Part shown: one piece after another, positions 23,349 through 32,692 of the stretch
How the letters are laid out: the number at the start of each line of letters is the position of its first letter
Numbering within the stretch: the stretch's first letter is position 1
Origin: Deltaproteobacteria bacterium
GTDB lineage: Bacteria > Desulfobacterota > Syntrophia > Syntrophales > UBA2210
Length of the DNA: 42,358 bases
Direction of reading: 5' to 3'
Assembly (NCBI GenBank): GCA_019313905.1
Contig: JAFDAI010000010.1
Location: forward strand, 1-42,358
The notes under the pieces: model-generated
What the model saw: the letters and a program-made list of their open reading frames with translations, nothing else
Database searches by the model: none
What the model was told of the DNA's origin: nothing
Position numbers and translations under genes: made by a program

Positions 23349-24017
23349 TTATTCGGCCTGTTCCTCTTCACCTTCTGATGCGGAAGCTGCCTCTTCTGTA
23401 ACTGCTTCTTCCTCTTCACCGCCCTCTTCCGTCATCAGGCTTGTCCTTGTAGGCACCACAGACACAACTGCCACATCATCGAAGTCAAGAATCTGGACCC
23501 CATCTTTAATGGCAATATCTTTAACCTTAATGGAATCACCTATATTAAGACTGCTGATATCTACCTCGACAGATTCGGGAAGGTCAGAGGGAAGCCCCGA
23601 CACCTTCAGGGCCCTCTTTATCTGTTGCAGTTCGCCACCTTCCTCTACACCAACAGGGTTACCCGAAAAGATAACGGGAACATCCACAGCGAGAGTTCTA
23701 TCCATTCTGATTTCATAAAAATCTACATGTACCGGTTTTCTGTTTATCGTGTCGATCTGCAGCTCCTTGATAACCGATAGTTTTTCAACCTTACGGCCCT
23801 TGCCGGATTTTATTCCGAGCTTTACAAAGGCTGTCTCTCCCTTTTCCCCGACCAGGGCTCTGATCAGTTCGGAAGAATTCACTTTAACCGCTACAGACTC
23901 AGTCTCATAACCATAAAATATCGCGGGCACGAAACCTTCCGACCGCAATCTTCTTGAATTACCTTTTCCGAGTCCTTCACGCACCTGAGCACTTAATGCA
24001 ATTGTTTTCATTCGCAA
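23349..24017 (-). CDS. rplY: Large ribosomal subunit protein bL25, CTC form
   Basis: A 5S rRNA-binding ribosomal protein with a C-terminal TL5/CTC beta domain; 222 residues, the long form. N-terminal part: LSAQVREGLGKGNSRRLRSEGFVPAIFYG. The middle part includes PVHVDFYEIRMDRTLAVDVPVIFSGNPVGVEEGG. The C-terminal tail is very acidic (EEGGEEEEAVTEEAASASEGEEEQAE), common in this family. It starts 3 bp after the prs stop codon, so translation is likely coupled. Confidence 0.95.
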   Translation of the reverse strand: MRMKTIALSAQVREGLGKGNSRRLRSEGFVPAIFYGYETESVAVKVNSSELIRALVGEKGETAFVKLGIKSGKGRKVEKLSVIKELQIDTINRKPVHVDFYEIRMDRTLAVDVPVIFSGNPVGVEEGGELQQIKRALKVSGLPSDLPESVEVDISSLNIGDSIKVKDIAIKDGVQILDFDDVAVVSVVPTRTSLMTEEGGEEEEAVTEEAASASEGEEEQAE

Positions 24018-24020
24018 CTC

Positions 24021-24965
24021 CTAAATAAAAAGTGAGCTTATAGATTCATTATAATATATTCTTTTTATCGCTTCGCTCAACACGCCTGCTATCGAAAGGA
24101 TTTTTATTTTTTCGCAAGACTTCGCTTTTTCATGCAGGGAGATTGTGTCCGTCACAATAACCTCTTTTACAATGGAAGATTTTATCCTGTCTATTGCTGG
24201 CCCCGACAGCACGGGATGAGTGCAGCAAACAGAAACATCTATTGCTCCTTCATTTTTTATGGCATCGGCAGCCTGAACCACTGTACCTGCCGTATCAATC
24301 ATATCATCAAGAATGAGTGCTCTCTTATCTTTCACATTACCGATAACATTCATCACCTGTGATTCATTGGGAGTGTCTCTTCGCTTGTCGACAATCGCCA
24401 GCGTGGCACCCAACCTCTTCGCAAAAGCCCTCGCCCTCACAACACCACCTGTATCCGGGGAAACTATAATAAGATCAGTGATATCATAATTACGTTTTAC
24501 ATATTCAAGGAGGATAGGGGTTGCGTAAAGATTGTCGACGGGAATATTGAAGAATCCCTGTATCTGACCGGCATGAAGATCCACCGACATAACGCGGTTT
24601 GCGCCGGCCGCAGTAAGCAGATCCGCCACCAGTTTTGCCGTGATAGGCGCCCTGGGAGAAGCCTTTCTGTCCTGCCTGGCATAACCATAGTAAGGTATAA
24701 CAGGGGTTATCCTGTCAGCAGACGCCCTCTTCAAAGCATCTACCATTATGAGGAGTTCCATCAGACTGTTATTCACCGGCGTGGAAGTGGACTGCACAAT
24801 AAATACATCCATCCCCCTCACATTTTCATCGATTTCAACCCTCGTTTCGCCGTCACTGAATGTGGAAACATTGGCTTTACCCGGAGATATCCCCAGTTTT
24901 CGGCAGATATCCCCCGCAAGAACCAGGCTGGAATTCCCCGAAAATATTCTTATCCTTTCTAACAT
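24021..24965 (-). CDS. prs: Ribose-phosphate pyrophosphokinase (PRPP synthase)
   Basis: Makes PRPP from ribose-5-phosphate and ATP for nucleotide, His and Trp synthesis. The 314-residue class I enzyme has the N-terminal FSGNSSLVLAGDICRKLGI, the catalytic flexible-loop residues in PYYGYARQDRK, the metal/ribose site SVDLHAGQIQGFFNIPVDNL and the PRPP-binding loop ALILDDMIDTAGT. It is preceded on its strand by tRNA-Gln and ispE, the arrangement found in Geobacter-like genomes. Confidence 0.96.
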   Translation of the reverse strand: MLERIRIFSGNSSLVLAGDICRKLGISPGKANVSTFSDGETRVEIDENVRGMDVFIVQSTSTPVNNSLMELLIMVDALKRASADRITPVIPYYGYARQDRKASPRAPITAKLVADLLTAAGANRVMSVDLHAGQIQGFFNIPVDNLYATPILLEYVKRNYDITDLIIVSPDTGGVVRARAFAKRLGATLAIVDKRRDTPNESQVMNVIGNVKDKRALILDDMIDTAGTVVQAADAIKNEGAIDVSVCCTHPVLSGPAIDRIKSSIVKEVIVTDTISLHEKAKSCEKIKILSIAGVLSEAIKRIYYNESISSLFI

Positions 24966-24988
24966 CTGTGTTCTTCTTTCTTACAAAC

Positions 24989-25063
24989 TGGTTGGGGCGG
25001 GAGGATTCGAACCTCCGGATGCAGGAATCAAAGTCCTGTGTCTTACCGCTTGACGACGCCCCA
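24989..25063 (-). tRNA. tRNA-Gln (anticodon TTG), CCA encoded
   Basis: The reverse complement folds as a full cloverleaf. The acceptor TGGGGCG pairs with CGCCCCA, followed by discriminator A and an encoded CCA. The anticodon stem CAGGA/TCCTG encloses loop CTTTGAT with TTG at 34-36, and the T-arm reads GGAGG-TTCGAAT-CCTCC. The first base directly follows the ispE stop codon (25066-25064), so the tRNA must be cut from a shared transcript with ispE and prs or have a promoter inside ispE. Confidence 0.96.
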
Positions 25064-25900
25064 TTATATTGAACACGCTCGGAATACCGATCCGATTCGA
25101 GCTTCCCTTAAATTAGATTCGGCTCTTTTCGCGTCCGTCTCGCTCCTGAAAATACCAAAGACCGTGGGACCACTTCCCGACATCAAAGAACCCAGGGCCC
25201 CGTTTGCCGTCAAAAGTTTCTTAATATCCGACAATACAGGGTAAAATCGCAGGGATACCTTCTCTAAATCGTTGTAAAGTCCTTTTGCAACATGGGACAT
25301 CGTCACAAATCGAAGCATACTATATTTTATTGGTTCTTTTGTCAATCCTAATTTTAAATTTTCATAGATATCTCCGGTGGAAACTCCAAAACCAGGATTA
25401 ACCAATATAAACCATAGCTTAGGGACACCATCCACTGGTTTGAGACGATCACCTATCCCTGAAGCCAGGGATGTCTTTCCAAAGACAAAAAAGGGGACAT
25501 CCGCCCCAAGTCTGGCCCCTATTTGCATAAGTTCTTCTGTGCTGTACTTTGTTCCCGTTATTTCGTTAAGAGTAACAAGGGTAGTCGCGGCGTTCGAGCT
25601 CCCGCCACCAAGTCCCGCCGCCACAGGGATCTTTTTGTTTATTGTGATTTCCACACCAGAATGACAGGAAACATTAGAAAGAATAGCTTCAGCCGCCCTG
25701 TAGGCTATATTGTTTTTGTTTTCCGGGACCAGTCCCCCCGGACATATCACTTTTACTCCATTGCCTTTTAGATCAAAACTCATCTCATCACAAAGACTTA
25801 TCCTTTGCATAAGACTCAGGATATCGTGATAACCGTCACTTCTCTTTCCCAAGACCCTGAGAAAAAGATTCACCTTCGCGGGAGACTGTCTGACAATCAT
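25064..25900 (-). CDS. ispE: 4-(cytidine 5'-diphospho)-2-C-methyl-D-erythritol kinase
   Basis: A GHMP kinase of the MEP isoprenoid pathway that phosphorylates CDP-ME at the 2-position. The 278-residue protein starts MIVRQSPAKVNLFLRVLGKRSDGYHDI, has the ATP-binding PVAAGLGGGSSNAATTL and the C-terminal GSLMSGSGPTVFGIF. Its start overlaps the end of the DUF1844 gene by 4 bp (coupling). Its TAA ends one base before the tRNA-Gln 5' end. Confidence 0.95.
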   Translation of the reverse strand: MIVRQSPAKVNLFLRVLGKRSDGYHDILSLMQRISLCDEMSFDLKGNGVKVICPGGLVPENKNNIAYRAAEAILSNVSCHSGVEITINKKIPVAAGLGGGSSNAATTLVTLNEITGTKYSTEELMQIGARLGADVPFFVFGKTSLASGIGDRLKPVDGVPKLWFILVNPGFGVSTGDIYENLKLGLTKEPIKYSMLRFVTMSHVAKGLYNDLEKVSLRFYPVLSDIKKLLTANGALGSLMSGSGPTVFGIFRSETDAKRAESNLREARIGSVFRACSI

Positions 25901-26340
25901 GGGTTCTCCGATTCCTTTACATATTTCATTCTTGATTCAGACAGTACGCCATCCAATAGTTCCTTCTCACTGCTATCAAGATTCCCCGCTGTCTTTTCCC
26001 TCAGCATCCCCAGAATATCTATCGTCTGCTTCGCCGCGTTGAGGTCCTTTTCCTTTTTATCCGACACAGGATCGGCCAATTCTCCAAGGTTAAAAAGCAC
26101 CGAAGTATACAGGGAAAGTACAAAGTTATGAAAATTCATCTCGGGAAACTGATATTTTTCCTCCTCCCTTTCCACCGTTTCCTCTCTCTCTACCTTTTCA
26201 TTCCCCGTTTCAGGCTTCTGCACCGGCTCTTTTTTTTCATCCTCCCTCACCGCATCTGCATCTGCGCGAGTTCCCCCATCTTCATCAAACATCCTTTTGT
26301 CTTTTATAACAAATCCTTTTCCACTACTATTTTCAGTCAT
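25897..26340 (-). CDS. DUF1844 family protein
   Basis: Start at 26340 (MTENSSGKGFVIKDKRMFDEDG, 147 residues), chosen for the GGAGG at proper spacing. The longer frame adds 17 repetitive residues. The centre is a highly charged, probably disordered E/K/R stretch. The C-terminal half is the conserved DUF1844 block (FPEMNFHNFVLSLYTSVLFNLGELADP...LNAAKQTIDILGMLREKTAGNLDSSEKELLDGVL). Function is unknown. The family is often encoded beside ispE in Deltaproteobacteria and here overlaps it by 4 bp. Confidence 0.85.
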   Translation of the reverse strand: MTENSSGKGFVIKDKRMFDEDGGTRADADAVREDEKKEPVQKPETGNEKVEREETVEREEEKYQFPEMNFHNFVLSLYTSVLFNLGELADPVSDKKEKDLNAAKQTIDILGMLREKTAGNLDSSEKELLDGVLSESRMKYVKESENP

Positions 26341-26489
26341 TTTGTCCTCCAGAATGTTAATATTAATGTTAATTCCACTCCGACGCGACAACTAGCACAA
26401 ATACCTTAAAATGTCCAAGTCCCGATCCGGGCGGGTAATGGGGAGAAGATAATGGGGGCATGGTGATGTGTCCCCCTGACTCACCACAT

Positions 26490-28259
26490 TTATTCTTCCT
26501 TCTTCGGCCTGTCAAGTCCCTTCACGATCTGGGATCTAATGAGCCTCGGAAGCATCATGTGATGCCGGGGACATATTGACCTCGGATTCTGATAGACACT
26601 GTCGGTAAATGCCACCATGTACCTGCGAATGTCTTCAAAACGCACTACCTCGTCCACCAGTCCCGCTTTCGCGCAATATGCCGGCTGAGAAGTGTCATGA
26701 TAATGCTTAAGCATTTCATTCATCTTTTCAATCACGGGTTTAAGGGAATGTCCGGCGTCCTTTTCCTTGACAAGCCGTCTCGAATAACTTGCCGCGGCAG
26801 CCGTCTCGCCATGCATCACATAAATCTCTGTGGCGGGAGTACCGAGGGTGAATGCATTGTTGTTGTTGGATGTGGGACCTCCCAGCACATAATGGGCAGC
26901 GGCTGCTCCCTTGCGCAGGACAACCAGCATCATCGGCAGTTTAGTCTGCTCGATAGAGTAGATCAGCGACTGTCCCAGACCGAGAAGCTCCGCCTTCTCC
27001 GCGGTGTCGCCAACATCTATGCCCGATGTATCCTGAAACCAGATGATGGGAATCCTGTCACGGCCGCATTGTGTCACAAATTCATTCATCTTGATCAAAC
27101 CCTGGCGGTAAAGTCTGCCACCCACACCAATATATTCATTCGTATACTCAGGATAGTCAGGAAGCAGGCCCTGGCGGTTGCCTATGGCACCCATCAGAAA
27201 ACCATCTATCATGACCAGCCCCGTGTAAATCTCCGGGCCGTATCCGGGCCTGAATTCAAGGTGCTGGCTGTTGTCAACCAGCCGGGCAAGGGCATTGTCA
27301 AAATCGTAAACTGCTTTCTGGTTCATGTTTATGATGTATGGCAGTTCCGATGGTGAATATTTGGGTTCGGCCGGTACCGCAAGGCGGAAAAATCTTGGAT
27401 CATATGCGGGAAGCCCCATCATATATTCCTTCAAGGCGTCGAGAACCTGTGTTTCTTCCTCGAAAACAGCCCGGAAAAAACCTGTCTCATCGTAATGAAT
27501 CTTCACGCTTCCGGGGGGAACCGACTTGAAATGACGTGTGGCAGTGATCAGCTCCTCCGCGCTCTCTTCATCAAAAAAACCTTTGGGGCTCATGCCACCT
27601 ACTATGCCGCCACCGCCCACAGCTATGTTGCAGTTCTTGTGGGCCAGTAGTATAGTCGGGCTTATCCCCTGATAACCCCCACCGGCAGGATTTGTGCCGT
27701 AAATACCTGCCAAAACGGGGATGCCCAACTGCTCCAGCTCCGCGTGACGGGAGAAACATGTCCCCTGGCCGCGGCGGTCAGCATAGACCTTCTCCTGCTC
27801 AGTCAATTTCACGCCGGAACAGTTCACCAGCCAGACAAGGGGCAGGTTCATTATTTTCGCTATGTCAGTAACCCGGAGGTTGTTGTTGGCCTGCCCCGCT
27901 ATCCACGCGCCAGCTATCCACTTGTTGTTGAATCCAATCAACATGCACCATCTGCCGTTAATCCTGGCAAGGCCATCAACGACTCCGGTGCTTCCCGATT
28001 CTTCATGTTCGGGGTCAAAAATGGTGTGGAGGGGACAGAAGGTTCCGGGATCAACGATATACTCAATCCTCTCCCACACGGTCATCTGACCGCGCTCGTG
28101 AATCTTTTCGGCCGGGAGACCAACTTTTTTTATTCTGTCAACCTCTTTGTCAACCTCCCCCATAACCTCTTCCGCCAGGGCTGCGCTCTCTTCCATTCTC
28201 TTTACCTGAGAATCTTTCAGAGGCCTGCCAAATTCCTCCATTTTTAAATAAGGTATCAT
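26490..28259 (-). CDS. gcdA: Glutaconyl-CoA decarboxylase alpha subunit-type carboxyltransferase
   Basis: A 589-residue biotin-dependent carboxyltransferase. Its length and N-terminus (MIPYLKMEEFGRPLKD) are those of the glutaconyl-CoA decarboxylase alpha subunit, which moves the carboxyl group of glutaconyl-CoA to biotin. Two crotonase-fold halves are seen. The first contains GIYGTNPAGGGYQGISPTILL and GGGGIVGGMSPKGFFD; the second contains QDTSGIDVGDTAEKAELLGLGQSLI and VLRKGAAAAHYVLGGP. In syntrophs and clostridia this enzyme serves glutamate or aromatic-acid breakdown and pumps Na+. The membrane (beta) and biotin-carrier subunits are not in this window. RBS AGGAGG. A GGGGG/CCCCC hairpin (26454-26476) follows the gene. 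Confidence 0.88.
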   Translation of the reverse strand: MIPYLKMEEFGRPLKDSQVKRMEESAALAEEVMGEVDKEVDRIKKVGLPAEKIHERGQMTVWERIEYIVDPGTFCPLHTIFDPEHEESGSTGVVDGLARINGRWCMLIGFNNKWIAGAWIAGQANNNLRVTDIAKIMNLPLVWLVNCSGVKLTEQEKVYADRRGQGTCFSRHAELEQLGIPVLAGIYGTNPAGGGYQGISPTILLAHKNCNIAVGGGGIVGGMSPKGFFDEESAEELITATRHFKSVPPGSVKIHYDETGFFRAVFEEETQVLDALKEYMMGLPAYDPRFFRLAVPAEPKYSPSELPYIINMNQKAVYDFDNALARLVDNSQHLEFRPGYGPEIYTGLVMIDGFLMGAIGNRQGLLPDYPEYTNEYIGVGGRLYRQGLIKMNEFVTQCGRDRIPIIWFQDTSGIDVGDTAEKAELLGLGQSLIYSIEQTKLPMMLVVLRKGAAAAHYVLGGPTSNNNNAFTLGTPATEIYVMHGETAAAASYSRRLVKEKDAGHSLKPVIEKMNEMLKHYHDTSQPAYCAKAGLVDEVVRFEDIRRYMVAFTDSVYQNPRSICPRHHMMLPRLIRSQIVKGLDRPKKEE

Positions 28260-28421
28260 CTTCTAATCCTCCTCTATGTAAATAACATAATTATAACATA
28301 TTCTCGCGTATCATTGCCAAAGAAGTTTAATTTTTATTTTTCAATCCCTGCAATAAATATTTCTGTTTCGTGATTAATCCGGGGGTCTTATCTTTCACCC
28401 GATTTTTGTTTTTCTTCTATT

Positions 28422-30986
28422 CTATGAATCCCATTTCCTGATCGATGATTCTGTTGATTTATAATTCTCAGTTTCTATCTTTTCTCCATCTGTCTGTATT
28501 GTAACTGCCCCGCACTTGTCTATTCTAAGCACCCTTGTTCCCGCTTTCCTGTATCTGTCGAGTACGTCGGAATGTGGAAACCCGAAGACATTGCCCGGGC
28601 CGCAGCTTACAATCACAATTTCGGGCCGGACCGCCTTGAGGAAGGGCGTGGAGCTGGATGAGCGCGCTCCATGATGGGGCGCCATGAGAATATCCGCTTT
28701 TAAATCACTTCCGGATGCGATAAGTTCGGCCTCGGCAGATTCCGATATATCCGCGGGGAGAAGTATGCTCATGTTGCCGAAGGTTATTTTCATTACCACC
28801 CCGTTGTTGTTGTAATCAGAGTCCGGAAAGTGAAGACCCCTCCCCGATACTGATTTTGCCGGATTCAATATCCTGATGGAGGCACCTCCGATTGTCTGCT
28901 CCTCTGTATCTTTATCCACAATCCTGTGATGGATGGCTTTCCCCATGATGATTTTCTTCAACTTCCGGCAGGACTCATTCTTCGATTCACAACCGTTTGA
29001 CCAGACTTCGCCAACTTTAAAATTGTCAGCTATATAGGGAAGACCGCCGATATGATCCTGGTCGGGATGCGTAAGTACCATGACGTCCACCTTTTTTATC
29101 TTTTCGTGCCACAGATAAGGCGCCACCACATATTTTCCCAGATCGAAGCTCCTGTCATAGAACCCGCCGCCATCCACCAGCATAGTAACCCCTCCGGGAA
29201 ACTTTATCAGCGTAGAACTGCCCTGTCCCACATCTATGAACGTTACCTCCAGATATTTCTGCCGGGCTGCCTTTATGTTCGTATAGAAGGCATCAACGGT
29301 AAAGAACAGCAGAATTGAACCCAGAAACAGCGCCAATACCCTGCTTCTATTGGCCCTGTACAGCTTTCCGAGATGCGTGGCAGCAACCGGAAAAAAGCAG
29401 CTCTCGGTGACGGCGCCGGGTGTATGATCTGTCCCTCCCTCTTTCGATCTCCACACATCCAGCAGTTTCAGCGCTGTAATAATCAGAAGATAGTAGAGGA
29501 TAATTTCAGGAACTGTCGGTGTTGTTACGTGGAAATTCGAAAAGGAGAATGATGACAAAAAATCGATGATGGAAACGGATATACGAATAAAAAAAGAGGC
29601 GATCTGTATAAGTGCTGTCGCGATCGGCGCGAAGGGAGCCGTAATGATGAACAATATTCCCAGGGGGAGGACAATGAATCCTATTATCGGTATAATAAAC
29701 AGGTTGGAGAGAAGCGCGATGCTTGAGACACGGTTGAAATAGAGCGCGATAAGTGGATATGTGCCGATCATGGCGCTGAGACTTACCATCATGAAGAGAA
29801 TGATGCTGATAATTCCTTTCCTGAGAATCCCATCTCCGGTTCTCCTCGGAATCATGCTGCCCAGTGTCGGGGTTATGAGAATAATGGAGGCAACTGCCAT
29901 GAAAGAGAGCTGGAACGAGATGTCGAAGAGAGACGCTGGACTTATGATAAGGATGGCAAATGCCGCGAATGCCAGTATGTTCAAGAGATCACGCCCCCTC
30001 CCGGCAAGGAGCGCAATCAGGAAGCAGAGTATCATAATGGTAGCCCTTATCGTTGATATGCGAAGACCGGCAATGAAGGCATAGCTTATTATGGGTATGA
30101 CGGCGAACAGGGCAGATACCTTGAAGATATTAAATCTCAGCAGGAGGTATTCGGAAGATTTCATGATAGTTCTGATGATAATGAGAGAGATAAAGGCTAT
30201 TATCCCCACATGCAGCCCCGATATGGCAAGGATGTGAGAAACCCCCGCCCTGTTGAATCCTTCGATGATATCTTCCGGAATGCCCTCCTTTTCTCCCAAG
30301 ACAAGAGCCCGCAGTATACTACCCTCAGGAAAGGGGGCATTTTCCAGAATAAGCTCCCTGAGATGGGAGCGATATCTCTCTATTCGCGTCCTGAAATAAT
30401 CCCCCGCGCTTTCCCTCATGATGACGATGTCTGAAGGGCTGCTTATGTACCCGCGCAGGCGGATACCCCTGTAGAGAAGGTATCTCTTATAGTCAAACCC
30501 GCCGGGATTGTTGAAGTTGTGCGGCTCTTTAAATTTGACCTTCGCCCTGATATAGTTGCCATATTTGAATAGCCTGTTGTTATCTTTGACGGAGAGAAAT
30601 ATCTTCCCATGTACCGGGATGACATTCTCATCTCTGATGATCCTCGTGGAGTTGACAACAAGGCTGGTTTTATTGCGCAGCACCCGGGGAGGATTGCACA
30701 CCAGCCCTTCAACGGTCAGTTTATCTTTGCCTGCGTGCAGTGTTATATCGTCTCTACCACAGTATGGATGAAGATAGAGATTTATATTGAGGATACCCAG
30801 CAGGAACAGGGATATAAGCAGGCAGAAGGCAATAGAACCTTTCCTCCCTGCAACAACCGGGAAGAGCAGCGCTGCAATGGTTGCCAGGAGCGCCGCAAGA
30901 GCCGGAATGTCGGGTATATTTACAAGGCTCCCAACAGTTATTCCCAGGATGAGCGCTGTGAGCAGAGGGATTACAGGTCTTCGCAT
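28422..30986 (-). CDS. comEC: ComEC/Rec2-family DNA uptake channel protein
   Basis: Inner-membrane protein that carries single-stranded DNA into the cell in natural competence. Its 854 residues have the full domain order. N-terminal helices and a DUF4131 region come first (to about 200). The competence membrane core follows (GVSHILAISGLHVGII to about 500). Last is a metallo-beta-lactamase domain with TFIDVGQGSSTLIKF, THPDQDHIGGL and MAPHHGARSSSS. The metal-binding motif is intact, suggesting nuclease capacity. A heptamer-repeat insertion sits directly upstream of the start. No other competence genes are nearby. Confidence 0.92.
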   Translation of the reverse strand: MRRPVIPLLTALILGITVGSLVNIPDIPALAALLATIAALLFPVVAGRKGSIAFCLLISLFLLGILNINLYLHPYCGRDDITLHAGKDKLTVEGLVCNPPRVLRNKTSLVVNSTRIIRDENVIPVHGKIFLSVKDNNRLFKYGNYIRAKVKFKEPHNFNNPGGFDYKRYLLYRGIRLRGYISSPSDIVIMRESAGDYFRTRIERYRSHLRELILENAPFPEGSILRALVLGEKEGIPEDIIEGFNRAGVSHILAISGLHVGIIAFISLIIIRTIMKSSEYLLLRFNIFKVSALFAVIPIISYAFIAGLRISTIRATIMILCFLIALLAGRGRDLLNILAFAAFAILIISPASLFDISFQLSFMAVASIILITPTLGSMIPRRTGDGILRKGIISIILFMMVSLSAMIGTYPLIALYFNRVSSIALLSNLFIIPIIGFIVLPLGILFIITAPFAPIATALIQIASFFIRISVSIIDFLSSFSFSNFHVTTPTVPEIILYYLLIITALKLLDVWRSKEGGTDHTPGAVTESCFFPVAATHLGKLYRANRSRVLALFLGSILLFFTVDAFYTNIKAARQKYLEVTFIDVGQGSSTLIKFPGGVTMLVDGGGFYDRSFDLGKYVVAPYLWHEKIKKVDVMVLTHPDQDHIGGLPYIADNFKVGEVWSNGCESKNESCRKLKKIIMGKAIHHRIVDKDTEEQTIGGASIRILNPAKSVSGRGLHFPDSDYNNNGVVMKITFGNMSILLPADISESAEAELIASGSDLKADILMAPHHGARSSSSTPFLKAVRPEIVIVSCGPGNVFGFPHSDVLDRYRKAGTRVLRIDKCGAVTIQTDGEKIETENYKSTESSIRKWDS

Positions 30987-31051
30987 AAAGGTAACGGTTT
31001 ACAGTTTACGGTTATCGGTTATCGGTTATCGGTTCACGGTTATGCATAAAG
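30983..31051. repeat. Heptamer repeat tract flanked by 8-bp direct repeats at the comEC start
   Basis: GCATAAAG occurs at 30983-30990 and again at 31044-31051. Between them lies an array of related heptamers (TAACGGT, TTACGGT, three TATCGGT copies, TCACGGT). The left copy of the direct repeat contains the comEC start codon. The arrangement looks like a small insertion with target duplication or an expanded repeat. Confidence 0.65.
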
Positions 31052-31093
31052 ATTGTTCGCTATTTAATTAATGACCTTGACTGGAACAGCGGC

Positions 31094-32266
31094 TTATTTC
31101 TTTTTTACAAGAAAATACAGTTCTCCTTCTTCTTTCAGGTGTCCGGCCATGATCTCCGCATTATTCCCTCTGCCGCAGAACAGATCCACCCTTCCAGGGC
31201 CTTTGATCGCCCCTCCGGCATCCTGATTAAGGACAAACCGGGAAAAGGGCACCCATGACACAATGTTACCATATTTGTCTATAACAGGCTTTTTCACTCT
31301 GATAAAAGCAAGCGCGCCCCTGGGAAACATTCTCGCATCCGTGGCTATCGACCTGCCCGGTGTAACTGGCACATTAAGACTCCCCATAGGACCCTCTTCA
31401 ACGATACGGAAAAACACATAGCTTTCATTACAGCTTAATATATCAAGCATTTCTTCAGGATGTTCCCTCAGATACTTTTTGATGCCCTTGAGTGATACCT
31501 CTCCCAGAGACATTTTCCCCTGCTCCACAAGCATTCTTCCCACACTACGGTAGGGATGCCCGTTACACTGGTCATAGCTTATCTGGACAAGGTCTCCATC
31601 GGGGAGATTTACAACTCCAGACCCCTGAATCTGCAGGAAAAAGATATCAACGGGATCAGAAAGCCAGAGGAGCTCAAGCCCCCTCCCCTCAAGAGATCTC
31701 TTTATGTCGATATCCTTGCGCGTGTAGTAGGGAACAGCCTTTCCCTCTTCAATTCTCGCGATAATACGTTCTCCTCTGTATTTTTCCTTGAATTTTCCAA
31801 GATCTACCACAACGTGATCGTCAGGTGTGCGATAGATGGGATAGCGATACTGTGGTGTCCTGTCAAATGACCCTGCAAGAACCGGTTCATAATATCCCGT
31901 AAACAGGACATCTCCGCCGCACCTTCCAACACTCCTGTATATATCAAAGGTCTGTTTTATCCTTTTTGTTCTATCATCGACTGACCCCGGCATCCTGATA
32001 AGTTTCAGAAACTCGCTAAGAGAATCCTTTAACTCTCCCGCCGTACATACGCGGTCTCCGATCCGGAACTCCCTTGTCTCCGGCAGCCTGTTGTAGTATT
32101 TCACGCTTCTGTATATTGCGAGTTCCAGAGATTTCTGGTCAAGGTCATCCGCCAGTGTGGACAACTCGCACGAATCAACCGGGACAAGGGGCACAACCCT
32201 CTCCGGCTCTATTGTCGCGCAACCCGCCAGGAAAAATATAAACAGACAAAGCAGTTTTGTTCTCAT
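31094..32266 (-). CDS. mltA: MltA-type membrane-bound lytic transglycosylase (lipoprotein)
   Basis: Cleaves peptidoglycan glycan strands to 1,6-anhydro products from the outer membrane. The 390-residue protein starts MRTKLLCLFIFFLAGCATIEP, a lipoprotein signal with lipobox LAGC (lipidated C16). The MltA domain is marked by LFTGYYEPVLAGS and IFFLQIQGSGVVNLPDG. The C-terminal 3D domain contains SIATDARMFPRGALAFI and LNQDAGGAIKGPGRVDLFCG, with the catalytic and structural aspartates. It stops 108 bp upstream of comEC on the same strand. Confidence 0.92.
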   Translation of the reverse strand: MRTKLLCLFIFFLAGCATIEPERVVPLVPVDSCELSTLADDLDQKSLELAIYRSVKYYNRLPETREFRIGDRVCTAGELKDSLSEFLKLIRMPGSVDDRTKRIKQTFDIYRSVGRCGGDVLFTGYYEPVLAGSFDRTPQYRYPIYRTPDDHVVVDLGKFKEKYRGERIIARIEEGKAVPYYTRKDIDIKRSLEGRGLELLWLSDPVDIFFLQIQGSGVVNLPDGDLVQISYDQCNGHPYRSVGRMLVEQGKMSLGEVSLKGIKKYLREHPEEMLDILSCNESYVFFRIVEEGPMGSLNVPVTPGRSIATDARMFPRGALAFIRVKKPVIDKYGNIVSWVPFSRFVLNQDAGGAIKGPGRVDLFCGRGNNAEIMAGHLKEEGELYFLVKKK

Positions 32267-32692
32267 ATTAACAGGCCATCAAATAATCTATTTTTTTGAA
32301 ATTTACATGTACCAGATGAGCGAAGAAACATCAACGGCATTCGGGGGACAACGGACCGATCTGTATGCCGTCGCGGACAGGCAAACCCGGTATAACTTAC
32401 GGGGCTGAAACAAGATTGATACACTAACCCCGGTATTGTAGAACGAATTGCCGGACGCCGGATGAACTGACAATCAGAAAATCCAGGCACCGGATGTTTA
32501 TTCTGATGAAAATATTAATGCAAAATGTATTGAAAAGAAGTAGCATCATAACTCAGCAATTTCCGGTTAGGTTTTTGCGTGCGAATAAATTATAAGATCA
32601 GCATATTAAGCGAAGAAGTCGGGAATTTCCGCACAGCTGAAAAACTCGGACAGGATAAGATCAAGGATATCAGAGGCGTAAGAAAGGAACAT
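32267..32692. other. Gene-free spacer between mltA and the VIT-like gene
   Basis: Divergent promoter region of about 426 bp. I see no convincing gene, RNA or terminator. A short imperfect duplication around ACGCCGGATG and GCACCGGATG (about 32454-32492) and an open but uncharacteristic frame from 32579 are the only structure. That frame has no ribosome binding site until 32693. Confidence 0.5.

Noticed and set aside
22733-23419. Longer pth start adding 32 basic residues
   Set aside because: The extension overlaps rplY, is not part of the family, and the GTG at 23323 has a good ribosome binding site and the conserved LIAGLGNPG start.
30991-31043. Repeat tract considered as a CRISPR array
   Set aside because: Units are 7 bp and directly contiguous with no spacers and no cas genes anywhere in the window.
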